From the NCBI GenBank assembly GCA_003254905.1, contig QANU01001220.1:45177-109176 (forward strand): DNA of 64,000 bases, read 5' to 3'. Shown piece by piece: positions 44,713 through 55,150 of the stretch. The DNA comes from Nissolia schottii (Eukaryota > Streptophyta > Magnoliopsida > Fabales > Fabaceae). Both the position numbers and the translations under genes were made by a program. How positions within the stretch are numbered: the first letter of the stretch is position 1; each line of letters opens with the position of its first letter. The notes beneath the pieces are model-generated. The model saw only the letters and a list, made by a program, of their open reading frames with translations. It made no database searches and was not told the origin of the DNA.

Positions 44713-45365
44713 TGAATCATGTAGTGAGACCCTTGGACAACTGCATGAAAATGGTTTGAAAAGATGTGAGGAAAAGGGGCCAAACCACAAAGTTAAGGTC
44801 CTGAAAATGCCCAGGGTGCTGAGCGGCCCGAGTTGTTTAGGAACCCTAACCCGTGATAAGTTACGTGGTGGAAAGTACTCATGTACACAGCGCTGAGTGG
44901 ACCTGGAAGGCCGCTGAGCGGCCTGCACCATAGGTCCCACGTAAACTTGGATAAGGATGGTTCAGAACCCTAAAGGTACCCTGAGGGCGCTGAGCTGCCT
45001 GAGGACCCTAGGGCACTAACTAGTCTTGCCTAAGTGGCCAAGAGTTCTATAACGAGTCCATCGGGCCCCCATCATTCGTCAGCATTACTTTAGTGCTGTG
45101 TATGAACGATAACACGAGGCATGAACTCTTGTACTGAGATGTATGCACCATGAGGACCGGTTGTTACCAGGGTTAAGACAACCGTAGATAACTAGTAGTG
45201 AATCATTCAATGCCTTAAGACCATAACTGAATCTTAGGGAATCAGTAATCTCTTAAGAAGGCCCAACCACCCAGGGTCGGTGTACCTTAAAGAAAGGATA
45301 TAGTTATATAATAGGAAATCCCTTCTCTGGCCACGTCATACCTGATGAGTTGGGTATGAGTTTAA
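44713..45365 (+). mobile_element. Chromovirus 3' LTR, part 3
   Basis: AACCGTAGATAACTAG, TCTTAGGGAATCA and AGGAAATCCC match the reverse complement of the solo LTR at 42890-43080. This is therefore LTR interior in forward orientation. It carries CGCTGAGCG variants at 44817, 44891, 44912 (21 bases after the previous one) and 44988. It is the continuation of the LTR split at 37818 and 41568, and its 3' terminus is not found. Confidence 0.55.
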
Positions 45366-45695
45366 TTTAAGTATCTGGATTACGTCACTTGATGAATTTA
45401 ATAGTCATTATAATGTTGTTTAACATAAACTAATGATAAGAATAAAAATGAGTTTTCTAGAATTAAATCTTAATGAATTTTTTTTATAATTAAATACAAT
45501 TTTTTTTGACATTAAAAGAATTAAAAACTTATTTAATCTAAAATTTTAATAAAATTTTGCTTTTTATTATTTTTCTTCCTTACCCTTGGTTAAAAAAAAT
45601 GGTATGTAATTGGGGGATTCTACCGTACGTTCCCAATTTAGTCCGAGAAACTCCTGCATTCGTGCTGATTAAGTGACACCAGCAGCAGCCAGCAC
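45366..45695 (+). other. Upstream region of SDR gene
   Basis: This AT-rich 330 bp lies between LTR debris and the SDR start codon. It presumably holds the promoter and 5' UTR. AT stretches near 45480-45570 could include a TATA element, but none can be assigned. Confidence 0.4.
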
Positions 45696-46499
45696 ATGGC
45701 TTCACCACAAGAAGGCAGTACTTCCACCCAATCTCTTCCTCTACAAGACCGAGTCGCAATCGTCACCGGTTCGTCCCGCGGAATCGGCCGAGAGGTCGCG
45801 CTCCACCTGAGTTCCCTCGGAGCCCGAGTCATCGTCAACTACTCCTCCCCTAACCCGGCCCCCGCCGACTCAGTCGCCGCCGAGATCAATGCCGCCGCAG
45901 CCGCACTCCCGCGAGCCATCGCGATTCGCGCCGACATTTCCGACCCGTGCCAGGTGCAGTCCCTGTTCGACTCGGCCGAGCGGGCCTTCAACTCACCGGT
46001 TCACATCCTGGTCAACTCGGCCGGTACCCTAGATCCCAAGTACCCGTTCATCGCCGACACGTCTACCGAGAGCTTCGACCACGTCTTTGCCGTGAACGCC
46101 AGGGGCGCGTTTCTGTGCGCCCGGGAGGCCGCGAACCGGGTGAAGCGCGGCGGCGGGGGACGGATTATATTATTCTCGTCGTCGCAGATGGGGGCGCTGC
46201 GGCCTGGCTTCGGCGCGTACACAGCGGCGAAGGCGGCGGTGGAGGCGATGACGAAGATTCTTGCAAAGGAGCTGAAGGGGACTGGGATCACCGTGAATTG
46301 CGTTGCGCCGGGGCCTATCGCTACGGAGTTGTTCTTTGGCGGGAGGACGGAGGAGCAAGTGAAGAAGATTATTGAGGAGTCGCCGATGTGTAGGCTCGGG
46401 GAGACCAAGGATGTTGCTCCTTTGGTGGGGTTTTTGGTCTCTGATTCTGGTGAATGGGTCAATGGTCAGGTTATTCGAGTAAATGGCGGTTATGTGTAG
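45696..46499 (+). CDS. SDR-family NADPH-dependent aldehyde/carbonyl reductase-like protein
   Basis: This is an intronless gene of 267 residues, the usual length of a classical short-chain dehydrogenase/reductase. The cofactor motif TGSSRGIG is at 24-31. NSAG (variant of NNAG) is at 107-110, a Ser cluster with the catalytic Ser at 161-163, and the catalytic Y175-x3-K179 pair in AAYTAAK-like context. PGPIATE is at 205-211, and the C-terminus reads WVNGQVIRVNGGYV. The nearest remembered family is the plant 'NADPH-dependent aldehyde reductase-like, chloroplastic' group, which reduces reactive carbonyls. The short N-terminus is Ser/Thr-rich but not a convincing transit peptide, so location is open. 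NADPH preference fits the Arg in TGSSRGIG. The 5' half is GC-rich compared with the surroundings. All motifs are intact, so it is probably functional. Confidence 0.92.
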   Translation: MASPQEGSTSTQSLPLQDRVAIVTGSSRGIGREVALHLSSLGARVIVNYSSPNPAPADSVAAEINAAAAALPRAIAIRADISDPCQVQSLFDSAERAFNSPVHILVNSAGTLDPKYPFIADTSTESFDHVFAVNARGAFLCAREAANRVKRGGGGRIILFSSSQMGALRPGFGAYTAAKAAVEAMTKILAKELKGTGITVNCVAPGPIATELFFGGRTEEQVKKIIEESPMCRLGETKDVAPLVGFLVSDSGEWVNGQVIRVNGGYV

Positions 46500-46980
46500 C
46501 ATAATTATGGCTATTGCTGCATTGATTTGGTATGATTCTTAATTCTCTCTCCCTGAAATCGCATTTTGGCTGCTATGATTGCTGTGGTTGATCAGTTGCA
46601 TATCTCAATGTATAGGCATTAGCAGGCCTGATTTCATGAATGGTTATATTGTTTACTATCAATTAGTTAGTCAATCCCTAAATTTTGGCCATATATATTC
46701 ATGGATGGAGTCCATTGTTGCGCTTAGGATTGGTTCATTAATATTGTGACTTTTTGTGAGCTAAGCTCTCTGCCTGTAATAGTTGTTATAAAAAAGTCAT
46801 AGTAATATTGTTTGGTAAAAAGAATGTCAAAGTTGTTCTAAATAAGTAGAAGCTATAGGAGTAGTTTTTAGTAGATGTATTATAAAACTACTCTTTATAG
46901 GTAAAATAACTATAATGAACATAAACATGAAATAGAGTAATAATGACTATTAAAATTTAATGTTACTCTGTGTGGACATG
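46500..46980 (+). other. SDR gene 3' flank, AT-rich intergenic
   Basis: No gene or element boundary is recognisable. The first part probably holds the SDR 3' UTR. The stretch ends where the Tat-like element's leader begins. Confidence 0.4.
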
Positions 46981-47030
46981 TCACGACATCCCACCTTTCC
47001 TTTGGAACCTGAAGCATTCACCAACACCAT

Positions 47031-48816
47031 GCCTCCAAAAAACACCAGGAAGACATACCGAGTGGTCAATTCCAGGGACACACGAGGATCTGTATCAGTA
47101 GACTCCCCGGTGGTTCCATCCCAAGTACCACAGACATCACAAGCATCATCTGTGCTGACCACACCACCAATCCCTCCCGTGCCATCTCCTCCGTGCAGCC
47201 CACCACAGGAGCAATCTGCCCGAAATGACCTACCTCCTCCACCGGCCCTGGCTGACATAGTCAGAACCCAAGCTGAAAAAATTACCCAGTTAGAAGTGGC
47301 CCTAAACCAGCTGGCAAGAATGGACGAGGAGCGGAGACCGAAAGAGCTACGCGAAGCCACGGAGAAGGCAAAGAAAGACGCTGACCAGAGGTAGAAGCGC
47401 GGAAACCCCGACTAGCAACGCCACTTTGACGGTCTTAACCGCAATGATGGTCGGAGCCAAGAGATCCAGGACAGAGAAGAATCTGTCTACCGAGAAAGAT
47501 CCTCGGAAGCAATCCCAACAACGGAAAGAATCTGCATCATCCAGAGGAGAGCTAGAGGAAGGGATAACCATCTCTTCACAGAAGAGATTCTCACCGCCAT
47601 TCCCCTCCAAGGGTTTCGGCCACCGACTGACATGGAAGCTTACGACGGCACCTCAGACCCCAGCACCACCTAGATGCCTTCAGACATCGGATGGTCCTGG
47701 ACGGAGTCTCCGATGCCATACAATGCAAGTCCTTTCCTGTAACCCTCAGGAAGGGTGCTTTGATGTGGTTCAACGCGTTACTACCGAAGTGCATCCAGTG
47801 CTTCGCCGACCTTGCTGAACGATTCCTTGCCAACTTCACCACAAGAAGGACAAAACCCAAAACGGCGGTGAGCCTATTAGGCGTGATCTAGAAAGGGGAA
47901 GAATCCCTCCGACAATACCTCGATCACTTCTATGAGGAGTGTGCCCAGGTAGAAGACCTGCAACCACAGGTAGTACTCATAGGGCTCACTAATGGCCTGA
48001 AGAAGGGAATCCCCCTTTGCCAAGAACCTGTCCAAGCGACCTACGCGCAACCTGATTGAGATCCAGGAGCGCGCGGAGGAATACCTCTGCCAGGAGGAGG
48101 GAATGCAAGCCATCAAAGGCAATCTTCCTCGAGATGGATCGCGAGAGGCAGGGGACCAGATAAGATAGTTTGCTCAGCCACCCCGTGGAGACCGAACCCA
48201 GAGTGACTGACCGCGGATACCGAAGGAAGGGCGCTATACCAATTATGCTCCTTTGAACGTGTCCCTGACCCAGCTGTACAGAGAACTACAACAAAGGGAA
48301 GACTTCCCTAAACCAAAAACAATAAGGACGCGCCCAGGGGAAGATACAACCATGTACTGCGCGTACCACGACACGTATAGCCACACCACGGAAGAATGCG
48401 TGCACCTCAGAGACGAGGTGGAAAACTGGGTGTGCGGAGGAAGCCTGGAAAGGTATGTGATACAGGAAAGAAAGCATAAATATGACCACCGTGACAACGA
48501 ACGGAGACCTTACCCTAGGGATCCCCGAGAGAACAAAAGAAGAGAAGACCCTGATGAGCGCAGGGAAAGAAGACCGGAGCCAACTAGAGTAATCAACACC
48601 ATCGCCGGCGGATTCGCAGGAGGAGGCTCCTCCAGATCCGTGAAGAAGAGGCACCTTCAGGAAGTGTTGCAATTGGAACGAGAAACGGGAAACAAATCCC
48701 GCAGACCACGCAACCTCCCCGACATCAAGTTCACCCGGGAAGACTTTGCGCATACAACTCCGATCCACGATGACCCCATGGTCATCTCAGTTACCCTAGT
48801 GAACGCGGCGGTCTGA
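47031..48816 (+). pseudogene. Tat-element gag
   Basis: It starts MPPKNTRKTYRVVNSRD at 47031. A Pro-rich region and a coiled-coil-like segment (KITQLEVALNQLARMDEERR) follow. The capsid region is broken over 47395-48240 by stops and frame changes. It resumes in an open stretch 48253-48816 with LYRELQQREDFPKP and a single CAYHDTYSHTTEEC zinc-knuckle-like motif, then an Arg/Glu/Asp-rich tail. It is not functional as it stands. Confidence 0.75.
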
Positions 48817-49239
48817 AGGGTTCTACTCGACCAAGGAAGCTCTATGAACATACTATTCAGAAGCTGTTTCGATCAGCTCGGGCTCAAAAACTCTGACCTC
48901 GAGCACTATCCCGAGGACCTAGTGAGTTTTTCTGAAGAAGTGGTCAGACCTGATGGCTACGTTTCCCTCTATCTGACCATAGGGTGGGAACCAACGTCAA
49001 TAACAGAAAAGGTAACATTCCTGGTAGTAGACAAACCATCAGCCTACAACATCATTTTGGGGCGGCCAACGCTGAATGCCATCAACGCGGTCATCGCCAC
49101 CGCTGCCCTAACAATGAAGTTCCTGACCGCGAGAAACGAAGTCGACACGGTGCGCGGTGACCAGATCACCGCCAGAAGATGCTACAATACTAGCCTGCAG
49201 ATACAGGCGCACAGAGACAAAAAACAAGCAAGTCCGTAG
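48817..49239 (+). pseudogene. Tat-element aspartic protease
   Basis: VLLDQGSSMNILF carries the D-Q-G-S-S active-site form usual in Tat elements. NIILGRPTLNAI is the second conserved loop. A TGA at 48814 separates it from the gag frame (NAAV-stop-RVLLDQG). Downstream, 49240-49542 holds RT N-terminal signatures (FAWTSSDMPGIDP) with further breaks. Confidence 0.75.
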
Positions 49240-49542
49240 ATTGGGGTAAGCACGGAACATGTCACCTATATCAACAAAGCCCTGCCGCAGGAAACAAAAG
49301 ACAAGCTGACAAAAATCCTCCTCGCAAACGTGAACCTTTTCGCGTGGACTTCCTCGGACATGCCCGGCATTGACCCAGCACTCCTGGCACACAAGTTAAC
49401 GATATTACTCGGGGCGAAGCCGGTCAAACAAAAAAGACAAAAAATGAGCATGGAAAAGCAACCGAGTTTCAGAAGCAGGTGCAGGAGCTAGAAGACGCAG
49501 GCTTCAGAAATATAGTACCCGACATGGCTATCCAACATAGTC

Positions 49543-50532
49543 ATGGTCCCAAAACCGGGCAGAAAATGGAGAATGTGCGTCGACTACTCCAACCTCAACA
49601 AGGCATGTCCAAAGGACCCATACCCATTACCTAACATCGACCTCCTGGTCGACTCCGCCTCCGGCCACAAATTCCTCTCCTTCTTAGACGCCTACGCGGG
49701 GTATAACCAAATCTCCATGCACCATCTCGACGCGGAGAAGACTGCGTTTATTACGCCCGTCGGCAACTACTACTACAAGGAAATGCCGTTCAGTTTAAAA
49801 AATGCAGGAGCAACGTATCAGAGAATGACGGACAAAATCTTCGTGGAAGAAACCCGCAACCTGATTGAGGTATACGTGGACGACATGATCCTCAAGATGT
49901 CCGCGGAAGAAGGCGTCGCGTTCAACCTCGAAACGATCTTCCGCATGTTGCGCCGTCATAAGTTGTGGTTGAATCTCGCCAATTGCGCCTTCGCAATGGA
50001 AGCAGGTAAGTTCCTCGGCTTTATGATCACCAAGTGAGGCATCGAGGTAAATCGAGCGAAGTGTGAGGCAATCCTGAGCATGAAGCCGCCAACATCCATC
50101 AAGCAGGTCCAAAGCCTAACCGGATGAATCGCTTCACTCAATAGGTTTATGTCCGCCTCCGCGGAAAAAGCTCTCCCATTTTTCAAGCTGATGAAGAAGA
50201 TGAACTCCTTCGACTGGTCTGAGGAATGCCAAAAGGCCTTCGACGATTTCAAAGCCTACCTATCCCAGCCCCTTATCTTGGTCAAAACCGAGAAAGGGGA
50301 GACGCTATTCCTGTACCTGTCATCATCCGCAGAGACTATTGCATCGACCCTTGTAAAAGAGAAGGGCCAAATACAACACCCTGTATACTTCACCAGCAAG
50401 GTCCTCCATGGGGCTGAAGTCAACTACCAGAAGCTGGAGAAGTTAGCCTTCGCCCTCCTTCACTCGGCCAGACGACTCCGACCATACTTCCAAGCACACA
50501 TACCATCATCGTCAGGACAGACCAGCCAATAA
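49543..50532 (+). pseudogene. Tat-element reverse transcriptase and RNase H
   Basis: RT motifs are KPGRKWRMCVDYSNLNKACP, FLDAYAGYNQI, the palm motif YVDDM at 49873-49887 (catalytic Asp pair kept), and NLANCAFAMEAGKFLGF. A TGA at 50035-50037 and another at about 50124 interrupt the frame. The linked RNase H follows at 50149-50532 (FDWSEECQKAFDDFK, VYFTSKVLHGAEVNYQKLEK). It is close to intact apart from the stops. Confidence 0.85.
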
Positions 50533-50567
50533 GATAGGTACTGCAGAAGCCGGACCTAGCCAGACGG

Positions 50568-51110
50568 ATGCTAACTTGGGCGGTTGAATTCTCTGAGTTC
50601 GACATTCGTTACGAACGCCAAATAGCCATCAAAGGCCAAGCCATTGCAGACTTCATTGCAGAACTTACAGGTGAAGGACACTCCGCGGAACCCAACAAAT
50701 GGAAGCTGTACGTGGACGGCGCATCCAGCGCCCGCGGAAGTGGGGCAGGCATACTCCTCGAAGGCCCCAACGGCCTGCGACTTGAAATGGCGGTTAAATT
50801 CGAATTCAAAACCTCGAACAACCAAGCAGAGTACGAAGCGCTGGTTGTAGGTCTTAACCTGGCCAAAGACGTCGGCGCAACGAACTTAGTAGTCTGCAGC
50901 GATTCCCAGATCGTAGTGGCCCAGGTAAAAGGTGAGTATCAAGCCAAGGACCGCAACCTACAACAGTATCTATCCTTAGTCACAAGAACGCTGTCATCCT
51001 TCAGCAACCATGATATCAAGCATGTTCCGCAGAAAGATAATGAACGGGCGGACACACTGTCGAAATTAGCCAGCGCCCACCCCGGTGGCAACAACAGAAC
51101 ACTAATCTAG
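50568..51110 (+). pseudogene. Tat-element second (archaeal-type) RNase H
   Basis: LYVDGASSARGSGAG, then NNQAEYEALVVGL and VCSDSQIVVAQVKGEYQAKD and NERADTLSKLAS contain the conserved D-E-D-D set. Plant Tat/Ogre elements are known for this extra RNase H. The frame is open over 180 residues, but upstream and downstream stops leave it isolated. Confidence 0.85.
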
Positions 51111-51363
51111 GAGACCCTCCATCACCCCTCGGTCTCAATCGGGGTAAACCAAGTAGAAGTAGCGACCAACAGCCAAACTTGTTGGACACAACCATATATT
51201 GAAAATAATCCGGGAAGAACAGCCAGACCAGGCCACCGACAAGAAGACCATCAAAGAAGCCGCCCGATACACCTTGGTCGGCGACCAGCTGTACAGGAGA
51301 TCCATCTCCTAACCCCTCCTAAAATGCGCGGAATCACAAAGAACAACGTACGTCCTCAAAGAA

Positions 51364-51965
51364 GTGCACGAGGGATCATGCGGACACCACATGGGTGGAA
51401 AGGCGTTAGCCCTGAAAATACTCTGCGCGGGTTTCTTTTGGCCCACTCTCCAAAGGCAGTCTGCAGAATATGTTAAAAAATGTAAAAGGTGTCAGGAGCA
51501 CGCTCACTTCCACATCGCACCTCCCAAGGAGTTGACACCCACAGTGGCCTCTTGGTCATTCCAAAAGTGGGGAATCAACATCCTCGGACCGTTCCCCCTG
51601 GCCACGGGGCAAAGGAAGTTCCTCATCGTCGCCGTGAACTACTTCACCAAATGGATCAATGTAGAACCCCTAGCCACGATCACTTCAGTTCAATGCCGAA
51701 GAGTCATATGGAACAATATTCTCACAAGGTTTGGCATCCCGGAGACCATAGTCTCCGACAATGGCACGCAATTCACGGACAAGAAATTCACAACATTTCT
51801 ACAAGGCTTTAAAATAAAACAGAGATTTTCCTCCGTGGAGCACCCCCAGACTAATGGACAGGCTGAAGCTGCCAACAAGATCATTCTGAGAGGACTGAAG
51901 AAGAAGCTCGACGACACAAAAGGGTTATGGGCGGACGAGTTGGGAAGTGTGTTGTGGGCCTACCG
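51364..51965 (+). pseudogene. Tat-element integrase, catalytic D changed and interrupted
   Basis: The zinc-binding half has CGHHMGGKALALKI and KKCKRCQEH. The core has WGINILGPFPLA, IVSDNGTQF and HPQTNGQAEAANKI. The first catalytic Asp of the D-D-E triad is Asn here (WGIN in place of the family's WGID). After VLWAYRV the frame runs into an inserted TGTAACATCCCGC at 51966. The C-terminal domain is not recovered downstream. Confidence 0.82.
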
Positions 51966-54155
51966 TGTAACATCCCGCTTTTTTTCCTTAGTAAAGATTT
52001 CCTAAAATTAAATAGGGGAAATAAGTTTTTGCACGAGATTGTGGGTTAAAACGTCTGTAGAAGAAATTCTGCAGACACTCAAACGAATCCTTTTTGTCCT
52101 CCCAGTACAACGGTGTATCTGAGGTATTTGTAAAATATAAGGTCACGATTGAAAGTTCACAAATACCTTAGATTAATTCAAATTATTCCTTAAAAAATTA
52201 GTAGATCACAAGGATGTGGTTAGAATATTTTTCGGATAACCGTACGCGAAGTACCGAGACAGCGAACGACCAAACACGATCAAAATTGATCAGTGTTTGG
52301 CCTTGGAAAAATTTCAGCCAAGAACCGGCCAAGAGAGAAAGAATTACACGACCAAATTGTGTTCCAAATGGCTTAGTCAAAATTCAAAGTAATTATGGCA
52401 TAGATGACTCATATGGTGACTAAGCACCTATGACATTATAATTCATCTATTTTTTGGAAAATAAAAATGTGCTAGCTTCTTCACGAAGCTAAGAAACCCG
52501 CGGCCATAATGGCCTATAAATGGCCATGGGGTTTCTTCAAAATGAAGAGGACTTGTGATGGGTTGGTGAAACTCTGCCGGTTTATGCACTCCGCCGTTAT
52601 TTCGCCTAACTGAAAACACTATAGTCTCTGCCTATTTTCCCCAAATTACCATTTTCGCCCCCGTAAACGCCCTGTTTTCTTTGGTATTTTTGTTCTCAAA
52701 AACCCTATGGACTCAAGACTTGCCCTTAAGGTTTTTGATAGTTCTAAACTCATATTTTTTGAAAACAAACCAATTTTTCAGCCCCAAGACATGAAATTAC
52801 CGTTTTACCCTTTTTCTTAAAAACTCCATTTTCTGCCTGTTTGCTGAGAAATTCATCGGGGACTCCAAAAATCATAAAACTTGACATCCTCACTCAATTT
52901 TTCGTGTAGAATCCAAAACTAACATTAATTTTTCATGATAAAAATCTCAGCATACAGTTCCTTCCAAAATCATGTCATAGCCCTATTTTTAACTTAAGCT
53001 TTCCTAATTTCTGACAGAATCACAGACAGCACCAACAGATCCAGACAATCATCAACCACATATATAAAATCCAAAGTCACATGAAAGCCAGCCTAACATC
53101 ATATCTCATCTAGCAAAACCTCGTAACTCTCATACTCATTTTCTCATAAACATAAACCAATCCTATTTCTAACAATTATTTCAACAATTTCCAGACCTGC
53201 AGAAACTTCCAGATACAAGTATAATCAATTACAAAAACATTCTAACAACATATATCATCTAATCATGAAACCACATAGACAGTGGATAAGTCGGTTACCC
53301 ACTTAGAGACTAAATTCGTCACAAGTCTGCAGAAAGGTCCACGAGTTTGACAACCTGCGCTTCTTGCTATTGGGAGAATGCTTAGAAATTAGAAATGGAG
53401 CTTCTTACCTAAGAGGATAGAGGATGGTTTCTTATAGGAAAGGTTAGGGAAAGTTAGGGTTTGGGTTAGGCAGAGACTATGGTGTTTTCAGTTAGGCGAA
53501 ATAACGGCGGAGTGCATAAACCGGCAAAGTTTCACCAACCCATCAGAAGTCCTCTTCATTTTGAAGAAACCCCATGGCCATTTATAAGCCATTATGGTCG
53601 TGGGTTTCTTAGCTTCTTGAAGAAGCTAGCACATTTTTATTTTCCAAAAATTAGATGAATTATGATGTCATAGGTGCTTAGTCACCATATGAGTCATCTA
53701 TGCCATTATTACGTTGAATTTTGACTAAGCCATTTGGAAGACAATTTGGCCGTGTAATTCTTTCTCTCTTGGCCGGTTCTTGGCTGAAATTTTTCCAAGG
53801 CCAAATGTTGATCAATTCTGATCGTGTTTTGGTCGTTAGCTGTCCCGGTACTTCGCATACAGTTATCCGAAAAATATTCTGATCACATCCTTGTGATCTA
53901 CTAATTTTTTAAGGAATAATTTGAATTAATCTAAGGTATTTGTGAACTTTTAATCGTGACCTTATATTTTACAGATATCTTAGATACACCGTTGTACTGG
54001 GAGGACAAAAAGGATCCGTTTGAGTGTCTGCAGATTTTTCCGAAACTGAGCAGAATTTCTTCTACAGACATATTAACCCACAATCTCGTGCAAAAACTTA
54101 TTTTTCCTATTTAATTTTAGGAAATATTTACTATGGGAAAAAGTGGGATGTTACA
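51966..54155. mobile_element. 2.2-kb inverted repeat of two head-to-head LTR halves
   Basis: The left arm 51966-52643 starts TGTAACATCCCGC. The right arm 53473-54155 is its reverse complement and ends GTGGGATGTTACA. The arms look about 93-95 % identical over ~680 bp. The ~830-bp loop is reverse LTR interior (shared with 43360-43910). Direct target duplication is not clear (TACCG left, CCTAT right). A transcript would fold into a very long hairpin. It could come from an inverted double insertion or a rearranged LTR pair. Confidence 0.8.
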
Positions 54156-55150
54156 CCTATCACCCTCCCAGAAAGCCCTTGTCCCCGGAGCAATGAAGAC
54201 CTTAAAGTATCTCCACTTAAACTCTTGGTAGGATTCCTCCACAAAATCCCCATAAACAACACTCCATAAACAATACTCCTATGGCAAAGACCCGTAACCA
54301 GGACCCAATAAAAACCCATAACAGATGCGAGCAACCCAATCATAGCAAACAGAAACAGAAAATGAAAATCGAACTGCAGGAACAGAGGCACTATCGCAAC
54401 AACAAAGAAGAAAAGAGGAAAGGAACAGAAATACTCACAGGATTGGAACAGAAGACGAATGCAGGAAAGGGAAATCCCCAACTCAGAAGCAAGTCCTCAA
54501 GATAAAGCGCCTTGGGAGAAAGAACGCCTTAGAATAATGGAAGAGAAATGGGGAAATATTTCAATGCAAGGAGGGAAGAAAAGAGTAGCAGAATGGTTAA
54601 GAGAGGGATTTTGTATATGAAGCGCCAGAGGGAAATGAAAAGGTAGTGGAACGGTTGGAATGCCTTTACATACGAAACGGTTTCGAAAAAATTCGAAAAC
54701 CGTACCGGGACATTTATGGGACGCGAAAAACGAAGCGTTTTCCCTCCAACCGCCTCGATCAACCATCAGCCGCTCCCACGCCACGTGTCCTCATCCGAGA
54801 GCCCTCAAACGGTCTCGAGATCCTCTCGTCCCACCTGCTCCGGATAAGCCACCCTGAGATCCTCTCCTCCTACCTACTCGGACTCAACGGTTCCGAGACC
54901 CTCGACCATGCCGCTACATGCGGACTCGCGATACCTCCCCATAGCCGCCACATGCAGATAAATCTCAACAACCCCCTTATATATAATAGTCCATGCCCCA
55001 GGTATGAGATCATCCAATTATCACTCACTAAACTCTCTTAAATCCTTGCTTACTTGAGTGTTGGAGTGTTTGCAGGTACCCACCGCAACGCGAGTCCAGA
55101 GGCCTCATCAGAGACCTTGAAGCTCCAGGATCCACTCAGGTGCATACTTC
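54156..55150 (+). mobile_element. 3' end and LTR-like tail of the Tat element
   Basis: No integrase C-terminal domain is found. The stretch ends with a TATA-like TTATATATAATAG (54977), TCACTCACTAAACTC and GCTTACTTGAGTGTTGGAGTG, the promoter/R region style of Tat LTRs. Overlapping short frames on both strands here are not considered genes. Confidence 0.55.

Larger units (their letters stand above)
46981..55150 (+). mobile_element. Tat-lineage gypsy element, decayed, 5' LTR absent
   Basis: The order is gag, protease, RT, RNase H, second (archaeal-type) RNase H, integrase, 3' region. The extra RNase H after the RT-linked one is characteristic of the Tat lineage. No 5' LTR or primer-binding site is visible before gag. 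The 3' region contains TTATATATAATAG at 54977 and TTGGAGTGTTTGCAGGTACC, as in Tat LTRs, so LTR sequence lies around 54550-55150. The integrase is interrupted at 51966-54155. Confidence 0.75.

Noticed and set aside
46001..46502. Long frames opposite and out of frame with the SDR gene
   Set aside because: GC-rich shadows of a clear SDR coding sequence with all catalytic motifs.
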